Below, piece by piece: positions 43,008 to 55,041 of a stretch of 64,000 nt of DNA. The DNA lies in the NCBI RefSeq assembly GCF_023065955.2, contig NW_026622886.1, positions 15,572,001-15,636,000 of the forward strand. The letters are read 5' to 3'. Source of the stretch: Ursus arctos (taxonomy: Eukaryota > Chordata > Mammalia > Carnivora > Ursidae). How positions within the stretch are numbered: the stretch's first letter is position 1; every line of letters begins with the position of its first letter. The position numbers and the translations under genes are program-made. The notes below the pieces were generated by a model. It searched no databases. It saw only the letters and a list, made by a program, of their open reading frames with translations, and was not told the origin of the DNA.

Positions 43008-43310
43008 AGAAGTCGGAGGAGGGAGCCATTTGATACACCTGGGAGGTTTGGGAAAGGACTCACGCAGGCGGTTACTCCTTTGCTGAGTCTTGAAACATGA
43101 GTAGGGGGTCTCCAAGTGGAAGGTAGGAGGCTGAGAGATGTTTCAGGAATTTCAGGCAAAGGGAGTGGAATAAGCAAAGACAAAGAAGCTATGAACATAT
43201 TAGCATGTTTGGTTAATTAGGTAGGAGGAGAGGCACGGGCAAGAAATGGGTATAGAGAGCTCATAGCGGGCTTAATTCCACAGTAAAGAATTTGAACTTT
43301 ATCCTGGAGG

Positions 43311-43565
43311 CCACTGAACCTGCAACATTTTTCATCACACACCCCATCAGTAAAAAAATTTTAACAAAACCTCCAACATTTATTTATTTATTTATTTACC
43401 TAAATGTAATGCTATATTAATTACAAAACATATGCCAAAGATAGAAATTTTCTAAAGGCCAAGATCAAAAATAACTATAACTGGAAGCTCTGATATTGTC
43501 CTCCTTCACTCCAGTGAATCACCTTGCATATCCCTGGAGTATGTATACCCCACTTTAAGATCACT
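43311..43565. mobile_element. hAT-like DNA transposon fragment
   Basis: Right side CATATCCCTGGAGTATGTAT, ACCCCACTTTAAGATCACTC resembles hAT ends; internal (ATTT)n at 43377-43398. Family unresolved. Confidence 0.45.
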
Positions 43566-43589
43566 CCAGCAGACATGGAGAGTAAGCAA

Positions 43590-43760
43590 CGTGACTTGAT
43601 CTGTACTTCACAGACCCTGTGAGATAGGTAGGGCAAAAATAGGAAAACTAAGCCCCAGAGATACAGAGTGACATGTCAAAGTCATGCAGCTAGTTACAGC
43701 ATAGAAAGGACTGGGACTCACCCTGAAGACCCAGACCAATATTCCTCCTACTACCTCAAT
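43590..43760 (-). mobile_element. MIR SINE, antisense
   Basis: CCTGTGAGATAGGTAGGGCA, ACTAAGCCCCAGAGATACAG, TCAAAGTCATGCAGCTAGTT, AGACCCAGACCAATATTCC. Confidence 0.8.
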
Positions 43761-44059
43761 TACCTACCCTGAGCTGTACTCCTCACCACAATTTCTGTGA
43801 AGACAAGATAGAGGCTTTGGACAAGATATAGCTGTGTATTCAATTATGTGATCCTTCCTTGTCTTACCAGAATATGTGAGAGATTCTGACAAAGGAACCG
43901 CAAAACCTCATTGGGATGAGACGGCATTACTCCCACTGTATTGAGATCTAGGAAGGGAGTCATTTACCTGAATGAATGAGGAATAGAATGGTCTTAGTTA
44001 ACAAAGAGCTACCGAGTACGTGTAAGAATAAATGATCAACATTTAAAGATGGCACTATG

Positions 44060-44255
44060 ACGTGACAGATGGAGACAACACTGGCTTTGGAGTCGGGGGT
44101 CTGAGCTCTAACCCTAACTCTGCTACTTGGTATGCCCTGCATGAGCTTGGGCATCTTGCTTAAGCTTACTCACCACGGAGGGGCTGAATAATTTCTACCC
44201 CCTAAGACTGATATGCAGATTAAATAAACTTTCAATAGATGTTCTTTTTTCTCCC
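44060..44255 (+). mobile_element. MIR SINE
   Basis: CACTGGCTTTGGAGTCGGGG, CTGAGCTCTAACCCTAACTC, TGCTACTTGGTATGCCCTGC, GCAGATTAAATAAACTTTCA. Confidence 0.75.
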
Positions 44256-44444
44256 CTTCCTCAAAAAATAGAATACCACAATTGGGCTAGCCACTAAAAG
44301 TGGACTGAACATTGAATATACTTGCATCCAGCTTGGGTCATGCAGAAGGCATTTGAAGAACTTCCATTAAATGTTATTATTGTAAATTAAAGAAATGCTT
44401 GCTTCTTGTTGGAAAGACTGTTGACTCAACTAGTTTTTTGTCTA

Positions 44445-44625
44445 CAGAATAATAGCTACCATTTTTTGAAGGCCTACTAGGTGCCAGGATTTCATTAGCT
44501 AGTCTACATATAATATTTAATTTTCACAGCACAATTTGCAGCAAGTATTATTGTCTTCGTTTTATAAATGAAATTAATTGGTAGAGGGCCCACAACTAGA
44601 ATCCAGTCCTATTTGTTCAAAATCT
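44445..44625 (-). mobile_element. MIR SINE, antisense
   Basis: AAGGCCTACTAGGTGCCAGG, GTATTATTGTCTTCGTTTTA, GGCCCACAACTAGAATCCAG. Confidence 0.65.
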
Positions 44626-46684
44626 TCATTAACTATTACTTTAGGTTAAGGAGTATGAATCTAAAACCTCATTTCACAAATTCTTTCACAGAACACTAGC
44701 TTCTTGAAATATAAACATTCATTCCAGAGTGAAGACTGTTTACCATAGCTGCACCTGAGAAGTTCACAAAAACACTCTGTATTATTAAAGATTCTGTGAA
44801 GCTCTGCAGGGAGGAAACCAATTTATTTTTATTTACCCGAAATTTCTCAAATGTATTTGTCCATAGAAACATTTCTGGTTTCCAGAATTGTATATTAATA
44901 TCACCCAGGAACAAATATTCAATAACCACAAGTTTGGGAGATGCTTATCTAAAGAAACCATAGGGCGACTTCTATTTGATATGTTGAGGTTATCAGAAAG
45001 CCAAAGACCGACGAAATATTGTTTTCCTAACCCTTTGGAAAATTTAGTAGGTATGGAACAGGGGAGATTATGTGGCTCTTTTTCTATGGCAACAATTCCA
45101 CACAGATAAGCCTTTAGTCTCCACTGCTTGCCACTCATCAAGCTTGGTCACTTTCACCAAATATGAAATGTGTTTTTAGAAAGACAAAACTAAAGGTATG
45201 ACGGTTCTGAACATCCTGGAGTCATACCACCCTATTCAGGTGAGCTTTTCAGAACAGAAGGAATGACTGTACTGCATACCAAACAACTCATGAGAGAAAA
45301 CATCTCTTCTTACACAAGTGGCTATGACTAAAGAAATCTTGCTCCTTATGAAGAATTCTTGGTGGTAGAGCTGCAGGGCTGATTGATGAGTGCTGCCTAC
45401 CACAGTAGGGAAATTGCAAAGAGAAACTGCGTGCACAACTGAGAGGAACACACTGTGCTAATCTGCAATTCTCCATGGTCCCCTGCTGAGGTCTGGAGGC
45501 TCTAGAGGAAGGGCACGACAATGGAGAGAAATCAGAGAGAGATGGGAGGGGGTTGTCGCCAGTGAAAGCCAGGAGGCTGAGGTTGGTGCATTTATGCCTC
45601 TATTGCACTGAACTCTGTCAGGCAGCCGCTGAACAACACAATATAGATTTAGAGCTTGTTAAGATCAGATGCACAGGTGTGTCCCTTCCCAGTAATCCAC
45701 AGAGGCTTTGAGAAAGTACAATCAGGGTCATCAATTTCTATCCGGAAACAGTGCCAACATACAGTTTCCTTAAAGAAATGGGAATTTTGTTTTAGAGTGT
45801 TGAAAAACCAATCCGAAAACAGAGGTTAAGCTTGAAGAGATAGATGCAGTGATGAAGGGCAGTATTAATTGAGAAAGCAGCTGTGAATGGCTTTCCCTTC
45901 CTAGCACATACAGAAGTGTCTAGGAAATATATGACAACATTATAAGCTGAATGTGGGTTCTACTTTTCCCCCAGAGACCAAAAAAAAAAAAAAAAGATTG
46001 TAACAAGATATCAATATACATTTTAAAATGGTAATACAGCGTGTTCTATCTCAAATTTTAAAGACTTCACCTATCTCTAAAATATACAGAGCCACTATTT
46101 GATGAAGATATGCTATCCCCAAATATAATCCTAACAGAAAAAAGGAGATAGGGATCTCTATTAACTTGCTGCTTAGTATTTACCCAGAATCTCAAATTTG
46201 GTTATTTGGTCTTCCCTTTATTCTCCTATAAAGAAGTCATTTTCTTTTAATACTAGATACATTCCCAGGTCATAAGAAATGAATTTTCCCCTTTGGCCAG
46301 TAACCAGAGGACCTTAAGTGCCCCTGATTTTAAAGTTTTACTTCAGTTATGTTCAAAATAGACTGAGTTTGAAAGATATTGTTGATTAAGCTCCATATTT
46401 AAAGTGTAACAGGGGATGTTAAACTTTACAGAGCATTTATCAACAACTCAAGTCACCAGTGTCCATGATGGACAGAATCAGGTTGATTTCACTTCCCAGG
46501 GTAGGAGAGTAGCCTAACAACTCTGATTATCCTCGGGCCATTGCTCCTGGTGCCTTAACAGCCATTGCTGAAATGTCATTTGCTGTCACCATCATTTTCT
46601 GCCAGAGAAGCCAACACAGTAACCTTCTGAATTGCCCCACTAGCAAAAAAGAAAAGAAAAGAAAACTACAAGTGCCTAAATTTA
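44626..46684. other. Unique DNA, about 2 kb, no gene seen
   Basis: The longest stretch without a recognised repeat. Short overlapping frames on both strands (44696-45521) lack domains. An A15 run lies at about 45981-45995 and (AAAAG)n at 46647-46665. Confidence 0.45.
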
Positions 46685-48070
46685 CACCACATCATTTTTC
46701 ATAATAGCTTTATTAAGATATAATTCACATACCATTAAATTTAATCTTTTATGGAGTACAATGGAGTGGGGTTTAGTATATTCACAGAATTGTGCAATTG
46801 TCACCACTATCTAATTGTAGAACATTTTCACCATCCCTAAAAAGAACCTGTACCCATTAACCGTCACTCTCTAGTCCTCTTTCCGTCCCACAGACTGGGC
46901 TATTCTTATAAATAGAATCATACATTATGTGGTCTTTCCAGTTGTTTTCTTTCACTTGGCATAACGTTTTCAATGTTCGTCCAAGCTGTAGCATATATAA
47001 GTACTTCATTCCCTTTTATTGGCAAAGTTTTATTCCATTGTATAGATATGCCATATTTTATTTATCCGTTTATCAGTTAAAGGGCATTTGGACTGTTTTT
47101 CCACTTTTTGGCTATTATGAATAATGCTGCTAGAAATCTTCTTGTACAGATTTTCATATAGACATGGGTTTTCCATTTTCTTGGGTATATACCTAGGAGT
47201 GGAATTGCTGGGTCATATGGTAAATCAAAGTTTAAGTTGTGGAGGTACTGCCAAACTATGTTCCAAAGAGGCTGTACCATTTCACAATCCTACCAGTAAT
47301 GTATGAGGGTTAAAATTTCTCCATGTCTTTGTCTACAATTGTTATTGTCTTTATTTTTTTATTTTAGTCATCTTAATAGATGCAAAGGGGTATTTCATTA
47401 TGGCTTTGATTTCCATTTCCCTAATGGCTAGTAAGGTTGAGAACTTTTCATGTGTGTATTGGCCGTTTGTATATCTTTTTGGAGAAATGTCTATTCAAAT
47501 CTTTTGGCCATCTTTTATCTGGGTCATTTGTCTTTTTATTATTGACTTATAACAGTTTATTACATGTTGTGGATAGGAGTCTCTGATCAGATTTATAATT
47601 TGCAAATATTTTCTTCATTTCTATCTTTTTACTTTCTTAATGATGTCCTTTGAAGTACAAAAGTTTTTAATTTTGATGAAGTCCAATTAATTTATTTTTT
47701 CTTTTGTCACTCAAGCTTTTGCTGTCATATCTAAGAAGCCATTGCTGAATTCAAGGTCATGAAGATTTATTTCTGTGCTTTTCTTAGCAGTTTTGTAGTG
47801 TTAGCTCTTTCATTTAGGCCTATGATTTATTTTGAATTAATTTTTGTATATCATGTGAAATAGGGGGCCAAGTTTATTCTTTTGAATGTGGATTTGCAGT
47901 TGTCCTCAATCATTTGTTTTCCGGTTTCCCTTCCATTGGGTTGTCTCAGCACCCTTGTCAAAAATTAATTGGTCATTAAGAGTTTCCTTCTGAGTTTTAT
48001 ATTCTGTTCCATTGTTCTATTCTGCCACTACCACACTGTCTTGATTATAGTAGCTTTGTAGGAAGTTTTA

Positions 48071-48295
48071 TTTTATTTTATTTTATTTTATTTTATTTTA
48101 TTTTATTTTTTTAAAGATTTTATTCATTTATTTGACAGAGACAGCTAGCGAGAGAGGGAACACAAGCAGGGGCAGTGGGACAGGAAGAAGCAGGCCCCTA
48201 GCAGAGGAGCCTGATGTGGGGCTCCATCCCAGAACGCTAGGATCACGCCCTGAGCCAAAGGCAGACGCTTAATGACTGCACCATCCAGGCACCCC
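48071..48295 (-). mobile_element. Young CanSINE inside L1M, with (TTTTA)n tail
   Basis: Head complement CAGGCACCCC at the right. Its A-rich tail has become (TTTTA)n at 48067-48110. 14-bp TSD TGTAGGAAGTTTTA (48057-48070 and 48296-48309). Confidence 0.94.
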
Positions 48296-48762
48296 TGTAG
48301 GAAGTTTTAAAATTGGGAAGTGTGAATTCTCTAACTTTGTTCTTCTTATTCAAGATTTTTTTAAACTCTGAATTTTTCAGTTCTTTGTGTTTCCATGTGA
48401 ATTTTGGGATCAGCTAATCAATTTCTACAAATAAAAGCAGCTGAAATTTTGATAGGAATTGCATTTAATTTGTTGATCAATTTGGAGAGTTGCCATCTTA
48501 ACAACATTGTCTTTTGATACATTTCTACTTTTTTAGGTCTTCTTTAATTTCTTTTGATGATGTTTTATAGTTTTTAGTGTACAAGTCTTTCATTTGTCTT
48601 AAAATTTATTCCTAATTGTTTTGTTCTTCTTGATTCTAATGTTTAAAGAATTATTTAATTTCATTTCCGAGTGAGTCATTGATAATATATAGAAATACAA
48701 CTAATATTTCTATATTCATCTTATATTAGGCAAACTTGGTGAACTTGCTGATTAGTTCTAAT

Positions 48763-48802
<40 letters not shown>
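48763..48802 (+). repeat. (TG)n microsatellite, about 18 units
   Basis: Nearly pure TG run within the L1M. Confidence 0.95.
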
Positions 48803-48804
<2 letters not shown>

Positions 48805-48887
48805 ATTCCTTAGGATTTTCTACATAAAAGATCATACAATTTGTAAAGGGAGATCATTTTACTTCTTCCTTTTCAATCTGCATGCAT

Positions 48888-48888
48888 T

Positions 48889-48919
<31 letters not shown>

Positions 48920-48920
48920 T
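48888..48920 (+). repeat. (ATTT)n microsatellite
   Basis: About eight ATTT units within the L1M. Confidence 0.93.
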
Positions 48921-50237
48921 TGCCTAATTACCCTGACTAGAACCTCCAATACAATGTTGAATAGAAGGGACAAGAGCATATACATCCTTGTCTTGTTCTT
49001 GATCTTAGAGGGAGAGCATACAACATTTCACCAGTAAGTATGATTTTAGCTATACTGTTTTTGTATATGGCTGCCCTTTGTCAGGTTGACAAAGTTCCCT
49101 TTTTTTTCTAGTTCAAATTATTGTACTATGAAGGAGTGTTGAGCTTTGTCAAATGCTTTTTCTGTATCTATTGAGAGAATCATGTCATTTTTGTCCTTGT
49201 TCATGGTGTATACATTCTACTTGCTCATGGTGTATAATCCTCTTAATATGTTGCTGGACTAAGTTTATAGTGTTTTCTTAAGAATTTTTATATCTCTATT
49301 CCTAGAGATATTGGTCTATAGTATTCTTTTCTTGTGATGCCTTTGTCTCATTTTGGTTACAGGGTAGTATTAGTCTCATAGAAATAGTATGAAAATATTC
49401 CCTCTTTTTCTGTTTTTTGGAAGAGTTTATGAGGATTGGTGTTAATTCTTTTTTAAGCATTCAGTAGAATTCACCAGTGAGGTCATTTTTACCTGGGCTT
49501 TTCTTTGTGGGAAGTATTTTCATTACTCATCTAATCTCTTACTTGCTACAATCAAATTTTCTATTTTTTAAGTCCATTTCAACAGTTTGTGGCTTCTGAG
49601 AATTTGTCCATTTCATCTAGATTATCTAATCTGTTGGCATACAATGGTTCATAGGTTTCACTTATAATGGTTTTTATTTCTGTAAGGTCAATGTCTTCTC
49701 TTTCATTTCTAATTTGGTAATTTTAGTATTCTCTCTGTTTCTCTTGCTCAGTCCAGATAAATATTTGTCAATTTTCTTGATCTTTTCAAAGAATGAACTT
49801 TTGATTTTGTTGACTTCCTCTATTGTTTTACTATTCTCTGTATCATTTATTTCTACTTATTTTTTTTTATTTCTTTTATTCTCCTTGCATTGGGTTTAGT
49901 TTGCTCTTCTCTTTCTCATATCTTAAGGTGGAAGTTTAGGTTATTGATTTGATATCTTTCTCCTTATTTAATATAGGCATTTATAGCTATGAATTTCCCT
50001 CTAATGACTGTTTCAGCTGTATCCCATAAGCTTTGGTATGATTTATTTTCCTTTTCACCATCTCAAAGTATTCTAATTTCCCTTATGATTTTTTGTTTGC
50101 CCCTTTGGTTATTTACGAGTGTACTATTTAAGGCATCTATATTTTTCAAATTTCCCCCAAAGTCCTGTTATTAATTTCTAATTTTATTCCATCTGTTCAG
50201 AGAATATACTCGCCATGATTTTGATCTTTTTAAACTT

Positions 50238-50460
50238 TTTTTTTTAAGATTTTATTTTTAAAATAAAGGGGGAGAGAGAGCACAAGCAGGGGGAGCAGCA
50301 AGTAGAGGGAGAGGGAGCGGAAGGCAGAGGGAGAGGGAGAAGCAGGCTCCCTGCCGAGCGGAGAGCCTAATGTGGGGCTCAGTTCCAGGACTCTGGGATC
50401 ATGACCTGACCCAAAGTCAGACAGTTAACCAACTGAACCAACTGAGCCACCCAGGTGCCC
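50238..50460 (-). mobile_element. CanSINE inside L1M, antisense
   Basis: Poly-T, AAGATTTTATTTTTAAAATA, G/A-rich body, ACTGAGCCACCCAGGTGCCC. 16-bp TSD TGATCTTTTTAAACTT (50222-50237) against TGATCTTTTCAAACTT (50461-50476). Confidence 0.93.
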
Positions 50461-50463
50461 TGA

Positions 50464-50743
50464 TCTTTTCAAACTTATTAAGGCTTGTTTTATGACCTAA
50501 TGTATGGTCTATCCTGGATAATGTCCCATTTTCAATTGACAAGAATGTATATTCTGCTGTTGGATGGAGTGTTCTATAGATGTTGGTATGTCTAGTTGGT
50601 TTGTAGTGTTGTTTAAGTCTTCTACTTCCTTGCTGATCTTGCCTGTTTATTCTTTTTATTATTGAAAGTAGGATATTGAAGTTTCCAACTATCACTATTG
50701 AATTATCTATTTCTCCCTTCAATTCTGCCATTTTTTGCTTCAT
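50464..50743 (-). pseudogene. L1 ORF2 endonuclease-domain fossil
   Basis: About 93 open codons of the apurinic/apyrimidinic-type endonuclease of LINE-1 ORF2. Residues 17-23 read VIVGNFN where the family has GDFN (Asp replaced by Asn), and residues 76-85 read SRIDHTLGHK, the conserved SRIDH motif. The frame runs into the SINE at 50460. Loss of the metal-binding Asp and the breaks elsewhere make it inactive. Confidence 0.82.
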
Positions 50744-51652
50744 ATATTTTAGGACTCGGTTGTTAAATCAATGAATATTTATAATTATTATCTTTCTCAT
50801 GGACTGACCCTCATATCATTATAAAATTTCCTCCTTTGTCTCTAGTAACAATTTTGTCCAAAAATCTGTTTTGTCTGATAGAATTATAGCCATTCTAGGT
50901 CTCTTTTGGTTACCGCTTCCATGGTACATCTTTTTCCATTCTTTTGCTTTCTACTTATTTGAATCTTTGAATCTAAAGTATTTTTCCAAAAGATAGCATG
51001 TAGTTGGATTATGTGTGTGTGTGTTTTTAATCTATTCTGCCACTTTCTTCCTTCTGTTTGTAGTGGTAAGCCCTCACACTTACTGTAATTTCTGGTAAGA
51101 TTGGATTTATATCTGCCATTTTGTTATTTGTTTCCTATACGTCTTGTGTCTTTTTGTTCCTCTATTCCTTGATCCCTGGCTTTTTTGTGTTAAATAGATA
51201 TTTTCTAGTGTACCATTTTGATTCCCTTGTTGCTTTTTTACTGTTGTTGTTGTTGTTTTTTTTTTTTAATTTATGCCCTGGGGATTACAGTTAACATCTT
51301 AAAACAATTTAGTTTGGATAAATATCAATTTACTTTCAATGATATATAAAACATCACACCAATGTAGCTCCATTCCTCTCCTTCTCCTTTGTGTTATTGT
51401 CATACAATTTACATCTTCATTGTTATAAGTCCATCAACACTGTTTTATAATTGTTCCTTTATGCAGTTGTCTTTTAAATTAGATAGAAGAAGAAAATAGT
51501 TACAAGCAAAACATACATTTGGACTGTCTTTTATTTTTATAAATGTGGTTACCTTTACTGGTGCTCTTTCTTCCTGTGCAGTTAAGTTCCCATCTAGTGT
51601 CTTTTCATTTTATCTGAAAGGTGTCCCTTTACTATTTGCTGTAGGGCAGGTC

Positions 51653-51700
51653 TGTCAGTAACGAATTCTTTGAGTTCAGTAATGAATTCTTTGAGTGTAT
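51653..51700 (+). repeat. 26-bp two-copy duplication
   Basis: AGTAACGAATTCTTTGAGTT is followed at once by AGTAATGAATTCTTTGAGTG, inside the L1M ORF1 region. Confidence 0.85.
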
Positions 51701-51963
51701 CTGAGAATTTCTTAATTTCTCCTTTGGTTTTCGAAGGATAGTGTTGCTGGATATAAAATTCTTGGTTGACAGTGTTTTCCTTTCAGCCTTTCGAATAACT
51801 CATTCCATTGCCTTTGAGACACTATGTTTTGGGGTTCATTTGTGGGGGTTTTTTGGTTTTTTTGTTTTGGTTTGTTTTGGTTTGTTTTTTTATGAGAATC
51901 AGCTGCCAGTCTTACTGAGGATAACTTGAACCTGACGAATCACTTATGTCTTACTATTTTCAA

Positions 51964-51966
<3 letters not shown>

Positions 51967-52005
<39 letters not shown>
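51967..52005 (+). repeat. (CTTT)n microsatellite
   Basis: About nine CTTT units within the L1M. Confidence 0.95.
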
Positions 52006-52130
52006 TGTCTTTGTCTTTGGACAGTTTGACTATGGTGTATCAAGGTGTGGATCCCTTTGAGTTTGTCCTACTTCGATTTATTGAGGTTCTTGATTGTGCA
52101 TATTAATGTTTTTCATCAAATTTGGTGAAA

Positions 52131-52236
52131 ACACTTTCAACACTCCTTTCTCTTTTTCCTCTCTTCTGAGATTCTCAGAACAAACACTTTCTATGCTCCT
52201 TTCTCTTTTTTCTCTCTTCTGAGATTCTCATTGTTC
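52131..52236 (+). repeat. Two-copy tandem duplication, about 54-bp unit
   Basis: Both copies contain CTCCTTTCTC...CTCTCTTCTGAGATTCTCA, at 52131-52181 and 52185-52236, in the L1M 5' part. Confidence 0.85.
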
Positions 52237-52639
52237 TGAGACTCTGGGTGTATTGGGCCATGCCTTTAATGCTCTAGAAGGCAGTTTAAAACTCTGCTTT
52301 AGCCTCCATATCCTGCTTGCCCAGAACCTTAAGGATAGCCAGAGAATAGATTAGGGCCTTCTCAGATCTTTCCTGGGCATGTACACAGCTCTGCATATGT
52401 TCACGGACCTCCTTATCAGGAACATGTTGGAGCTTTTCAGAATCCCCTATGGACTCCTTATTCTTCAGTTTTTCCCATAAAATTTTTGGTAATCCTCTGT
52501 TTAGCCCTAACTTGTATCATTGCTTCTGGCAACCGTGGTGTTAAACAATTGTGGCTGATTGCTCCAACAAATGCCTTGGGGGTATGGTATTTATTATAAT
52601 AAACATAATAACAAATTTTGATGGAACAAATGAGTTCAG

Positions 52640-52930
52640 TGCAAGGTATCTGAGGAGATGCTATAAGAGCTGGGCATGACTTATGGGCTATAATTTGTCA
52701 CACAGAGAAAGAGGCAGGCAACCAGGCAAAGACAGCATCCCTAGAACCCATAAAGTGTTGGGACCTGTTAGTTCAGGGTGACTAATGCCCAGGGAGAAGT
52801 TGTGGCTGGAAAGGGAACATGAAGTAAGATAGTGAGGGACTTTCGTTAAGGAAGGCCTTGGCCAAGGGAGACTAAGAAGTTTAAACTGTAGTTCTTTAGG
52901 TTATGGAAAATCATAGAAAGTTCTTGAATA
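52640..52930 (-). mobile_element. L2 fragment, antisense
   Basis: GAACATGAAGTAAGATAGTG, GGCCTTGGCCAAGGGAGACT, CTGTAGTTCTTTAGGTTATG resemble interior antisense L2; ends where the next L2 begins. Confidence 0.55.
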
Positions 52931-52944
52931 GAGAAATCATTCAT

Positions 52945-53870
52945 ATTAATTTATTGAACAAATATTGTCTATTGTATGCCTGGCACTGTTTGAGGAGAAA
53001 CTCATACTATGAGTTGAAGCAAGGGAAAACAACGCAAGGTTGGAGACAGCTTTGGAGCCTGGAAGGTAGGAGGTAGCTGTATAAGGGTAGTCAAGGAAAG
53101 TCATCTCTGAGGAGGGAACGATCACTGAAATTGGAGCAAACTATTCAGAACTTCGAGGAAAAGCAAATCCAGGGAGGAGCAATGCTAAATTTGAATACCC
53201 TGACGCAAGAATGGAATTGCATTTTCAAAGAAACACAAAAAAACTTGGGAGTAAAATAAGGGAAAGAGTGATAAGAAATGAGGTCTACTGTGTAGACCAG
53301 GGTTAGGAGTTTTAGTTTTATTGTAAGTAAGGGTAGGGAAGCATTGGAGGAATTTAAGCAGGGAAGTGATGTGATCTGATTCACATTTTCTAAAGGTTAC
53401 TTGTTGCCTGTGTGAAAAATGGACAGAAGAAGGACAAGAGTAGAAGAAAGGGTACACATTCATTTGAGAGATTACAGTGGCCAAAAAGATGTAGTATTAG
53501 TGGAGCTAGTGGGGTGTGCTTGGATTTAAGATATATTTTAAAGGTAAAGCAACAGAACTTACTAAGCAATTGTTAAGAGAAAGGAAAAAACCAAGGCTGA
53601 TTCCTACATAGTGAGCTTAAGCAACCAAGTAAATGGTAGCCAATAACGGAGAGGGGGAAGAGGGGCAGAAGGAAAAGTCAGGGGTTTGGTCTGGGGCATA
53701 TTAAATTTGAGATGTTAATTGGCTCTATTACTGTAGATGTCAAGTGGGAAGCTGGATAGTTGAGTCTAGTGCTCAGGAGAGAAGTCGGAACTGGGTATAA
53801 AAATTTGAGAGTAACAAGCTGAGAGATGGGATTTGATTAGTCACTTAGGAAATGTTCACTACAATGAACA
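52945..53870 (-). mobile_element. L2 LINE, antisense, about 0.9 kb
   Basis: ATTTATTGAACAAATATTGT terminus, GTATGCCTGGCACTGTTTGA, CATCTCTGAGGAGGGAACGA, CCAGGGAGGAGCAATGCTAA, GCATTGGAGGAATTTAAGCA, GTGATGTGATCTGATTCACA, GATTACAGTGGCCAAAAAGA. One of the better preserved L2 copies here. Confidence 0.85.
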
Positions 53871-54816
53871 AATCTGTCATTTATGAATAAAATATCAAGG
53901 TTAAGTTATATTTTAAACATCATTTTTATATAGTCTGAATATAGATTTTTATTTTTCCCTTTATATACTCCAATCTCACCATCAGTATTTTCTGCTGCTT
54001 CATTATAAACCAATTAGCTTCATATTGTTACTATTAACAGTAATAGCCATTAAGTGCCTCCTCAAGGCAAACACTGGATGTAGAACTGCTTAAGAAATGT
54101 ACTCTTTCTGTTCTTATGCAGAAAGCTTATCAGCTGTGGCGTTCTACATTATGCCATTCTGCTGTAGTTCATTATTCTTAACAAAGAAAGTGTCAGTTGC
54201 ACATAATGGAGCTGTATTTTGTGTGTTATAGGTCACTTCGGTTCGGAAAATTTTTAAGCATCACTTCTTTGTCTCCTTGTTCCGTCTGGACTTTGGATAT
54301 TAAATTTTTGCAACAGGCTCACCATTTACATTACCAAATAATGTACTTTGCCTTCCTACTCATTTAACTATGGAAATTAGTCTGCATTATTATTTGATAA
54401 TCAGTTTCAAAATACTATCTCAGTTTGGGGGTGAGGAGAATAATTTTCCTATGTGATGGAAGCTATTAAGTGAATTGATTAAGAAACAAAAGGAACAAGC
54501 CTTGATTCTGAATTCCCTTCTAAAAGTCCTGTAGCCTTATTATAGAAAGAAATTTTCTTCTGACATCATCACACATCCGAAGATTTAGCAGAAGGACTGC
54601 ATGACCTCAAAATAAAACTATATCAGTTTTGTATTTGCATCTCTGAGGCAACGTGTCTTCAGGTTGGTGACCTATAAAAACAAGGTAAAACTGGCCTATG
54701 GGGGACAAAATAGAAAGGAAGGACAGAGGGGGGCTTGGGAGAAGCTACTCAGTTTTCCCAAAGTCAAATACACAAGAAACACTTGGAGTTAATATGTATG
54801 TTCAAAAGCAGATTAT
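53871..54816. other. Unique AT-rich DNA, no gene seen
   Basis: No repeat recognised; many TAAT/ATTA words at 53990-54420. Confidence 0.4.
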
Positions 54817-55041
54817 GGGGGCACCTGGGCGGCTCAGTCGGTTAAGCGCCCAACTCTTGATTCCAGCTCAGGTCATGATCTCAGGGTTGTGAGATCGAGC
54901 CCCACATCAGGCTCCACACTGGGCATGGAGCCTGCTTAAGATTTTCTCTCCCCTCTCCCTCTGCCCCTCTGCCCCTGCTCAGTGCATGTGCACTCTCTCT
55001 CTCTCTCTCTAAAAACAGAACAAAACAAAAAAAAAAAAAAA
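54817..55041 (+). mobile_element. CanSINE (older variant)
   Basis: GGCACCTGGGCGGCTCAGTC, TTAAGCGCCCAACTCTTGAT, TGAGATCGAGCCCCACATCA, CTTAAGATTTTCTCTCCCC, CT microsatellite and A-rich tail. Confidence 0.92.

Larger units (their letters stand above)
42430..43310 (-). mobile_element. L2 LINE, antisense, hosting minisatellite and SINE
   Basis: GACCTTGCCCTTCAGAGACA, then after the insert GCTGAGTCTTGAAACATGAG, TTTCAGGCAAAGGGAGTGGA, TAAGCAAAGACAAAGAAGCT, AGAATTTGAACTTTATCCTG, GAGGCCACTGAACC. Confidence 0.78.
46685..52585 (-). mobile_element. Nearly complete ancient L1M, antisense
   Basis: Read right to left: 5' region (52585-52250), ORF1-like part (about 52100-51600), ORF2 endonuclease (about 50743-50464), reverse transcriptase and C-terminal parts, then the 3' end (AGCTTTATTAAGATATAATT at 46700). 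Landmarks on the plus strand: TGTAGGGCAGGTCTGTCAGT, GTGTTGCTGGATATAAAATT, GAACCTCCAATACAATGTTG, GTGTTGAGCTTTGTCAAATG, GAGTGGAATTGCTGGGTCAT. About 5.4 kb of element remain after removing two SINEs. Frames are broken. Confidence 0.88.
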
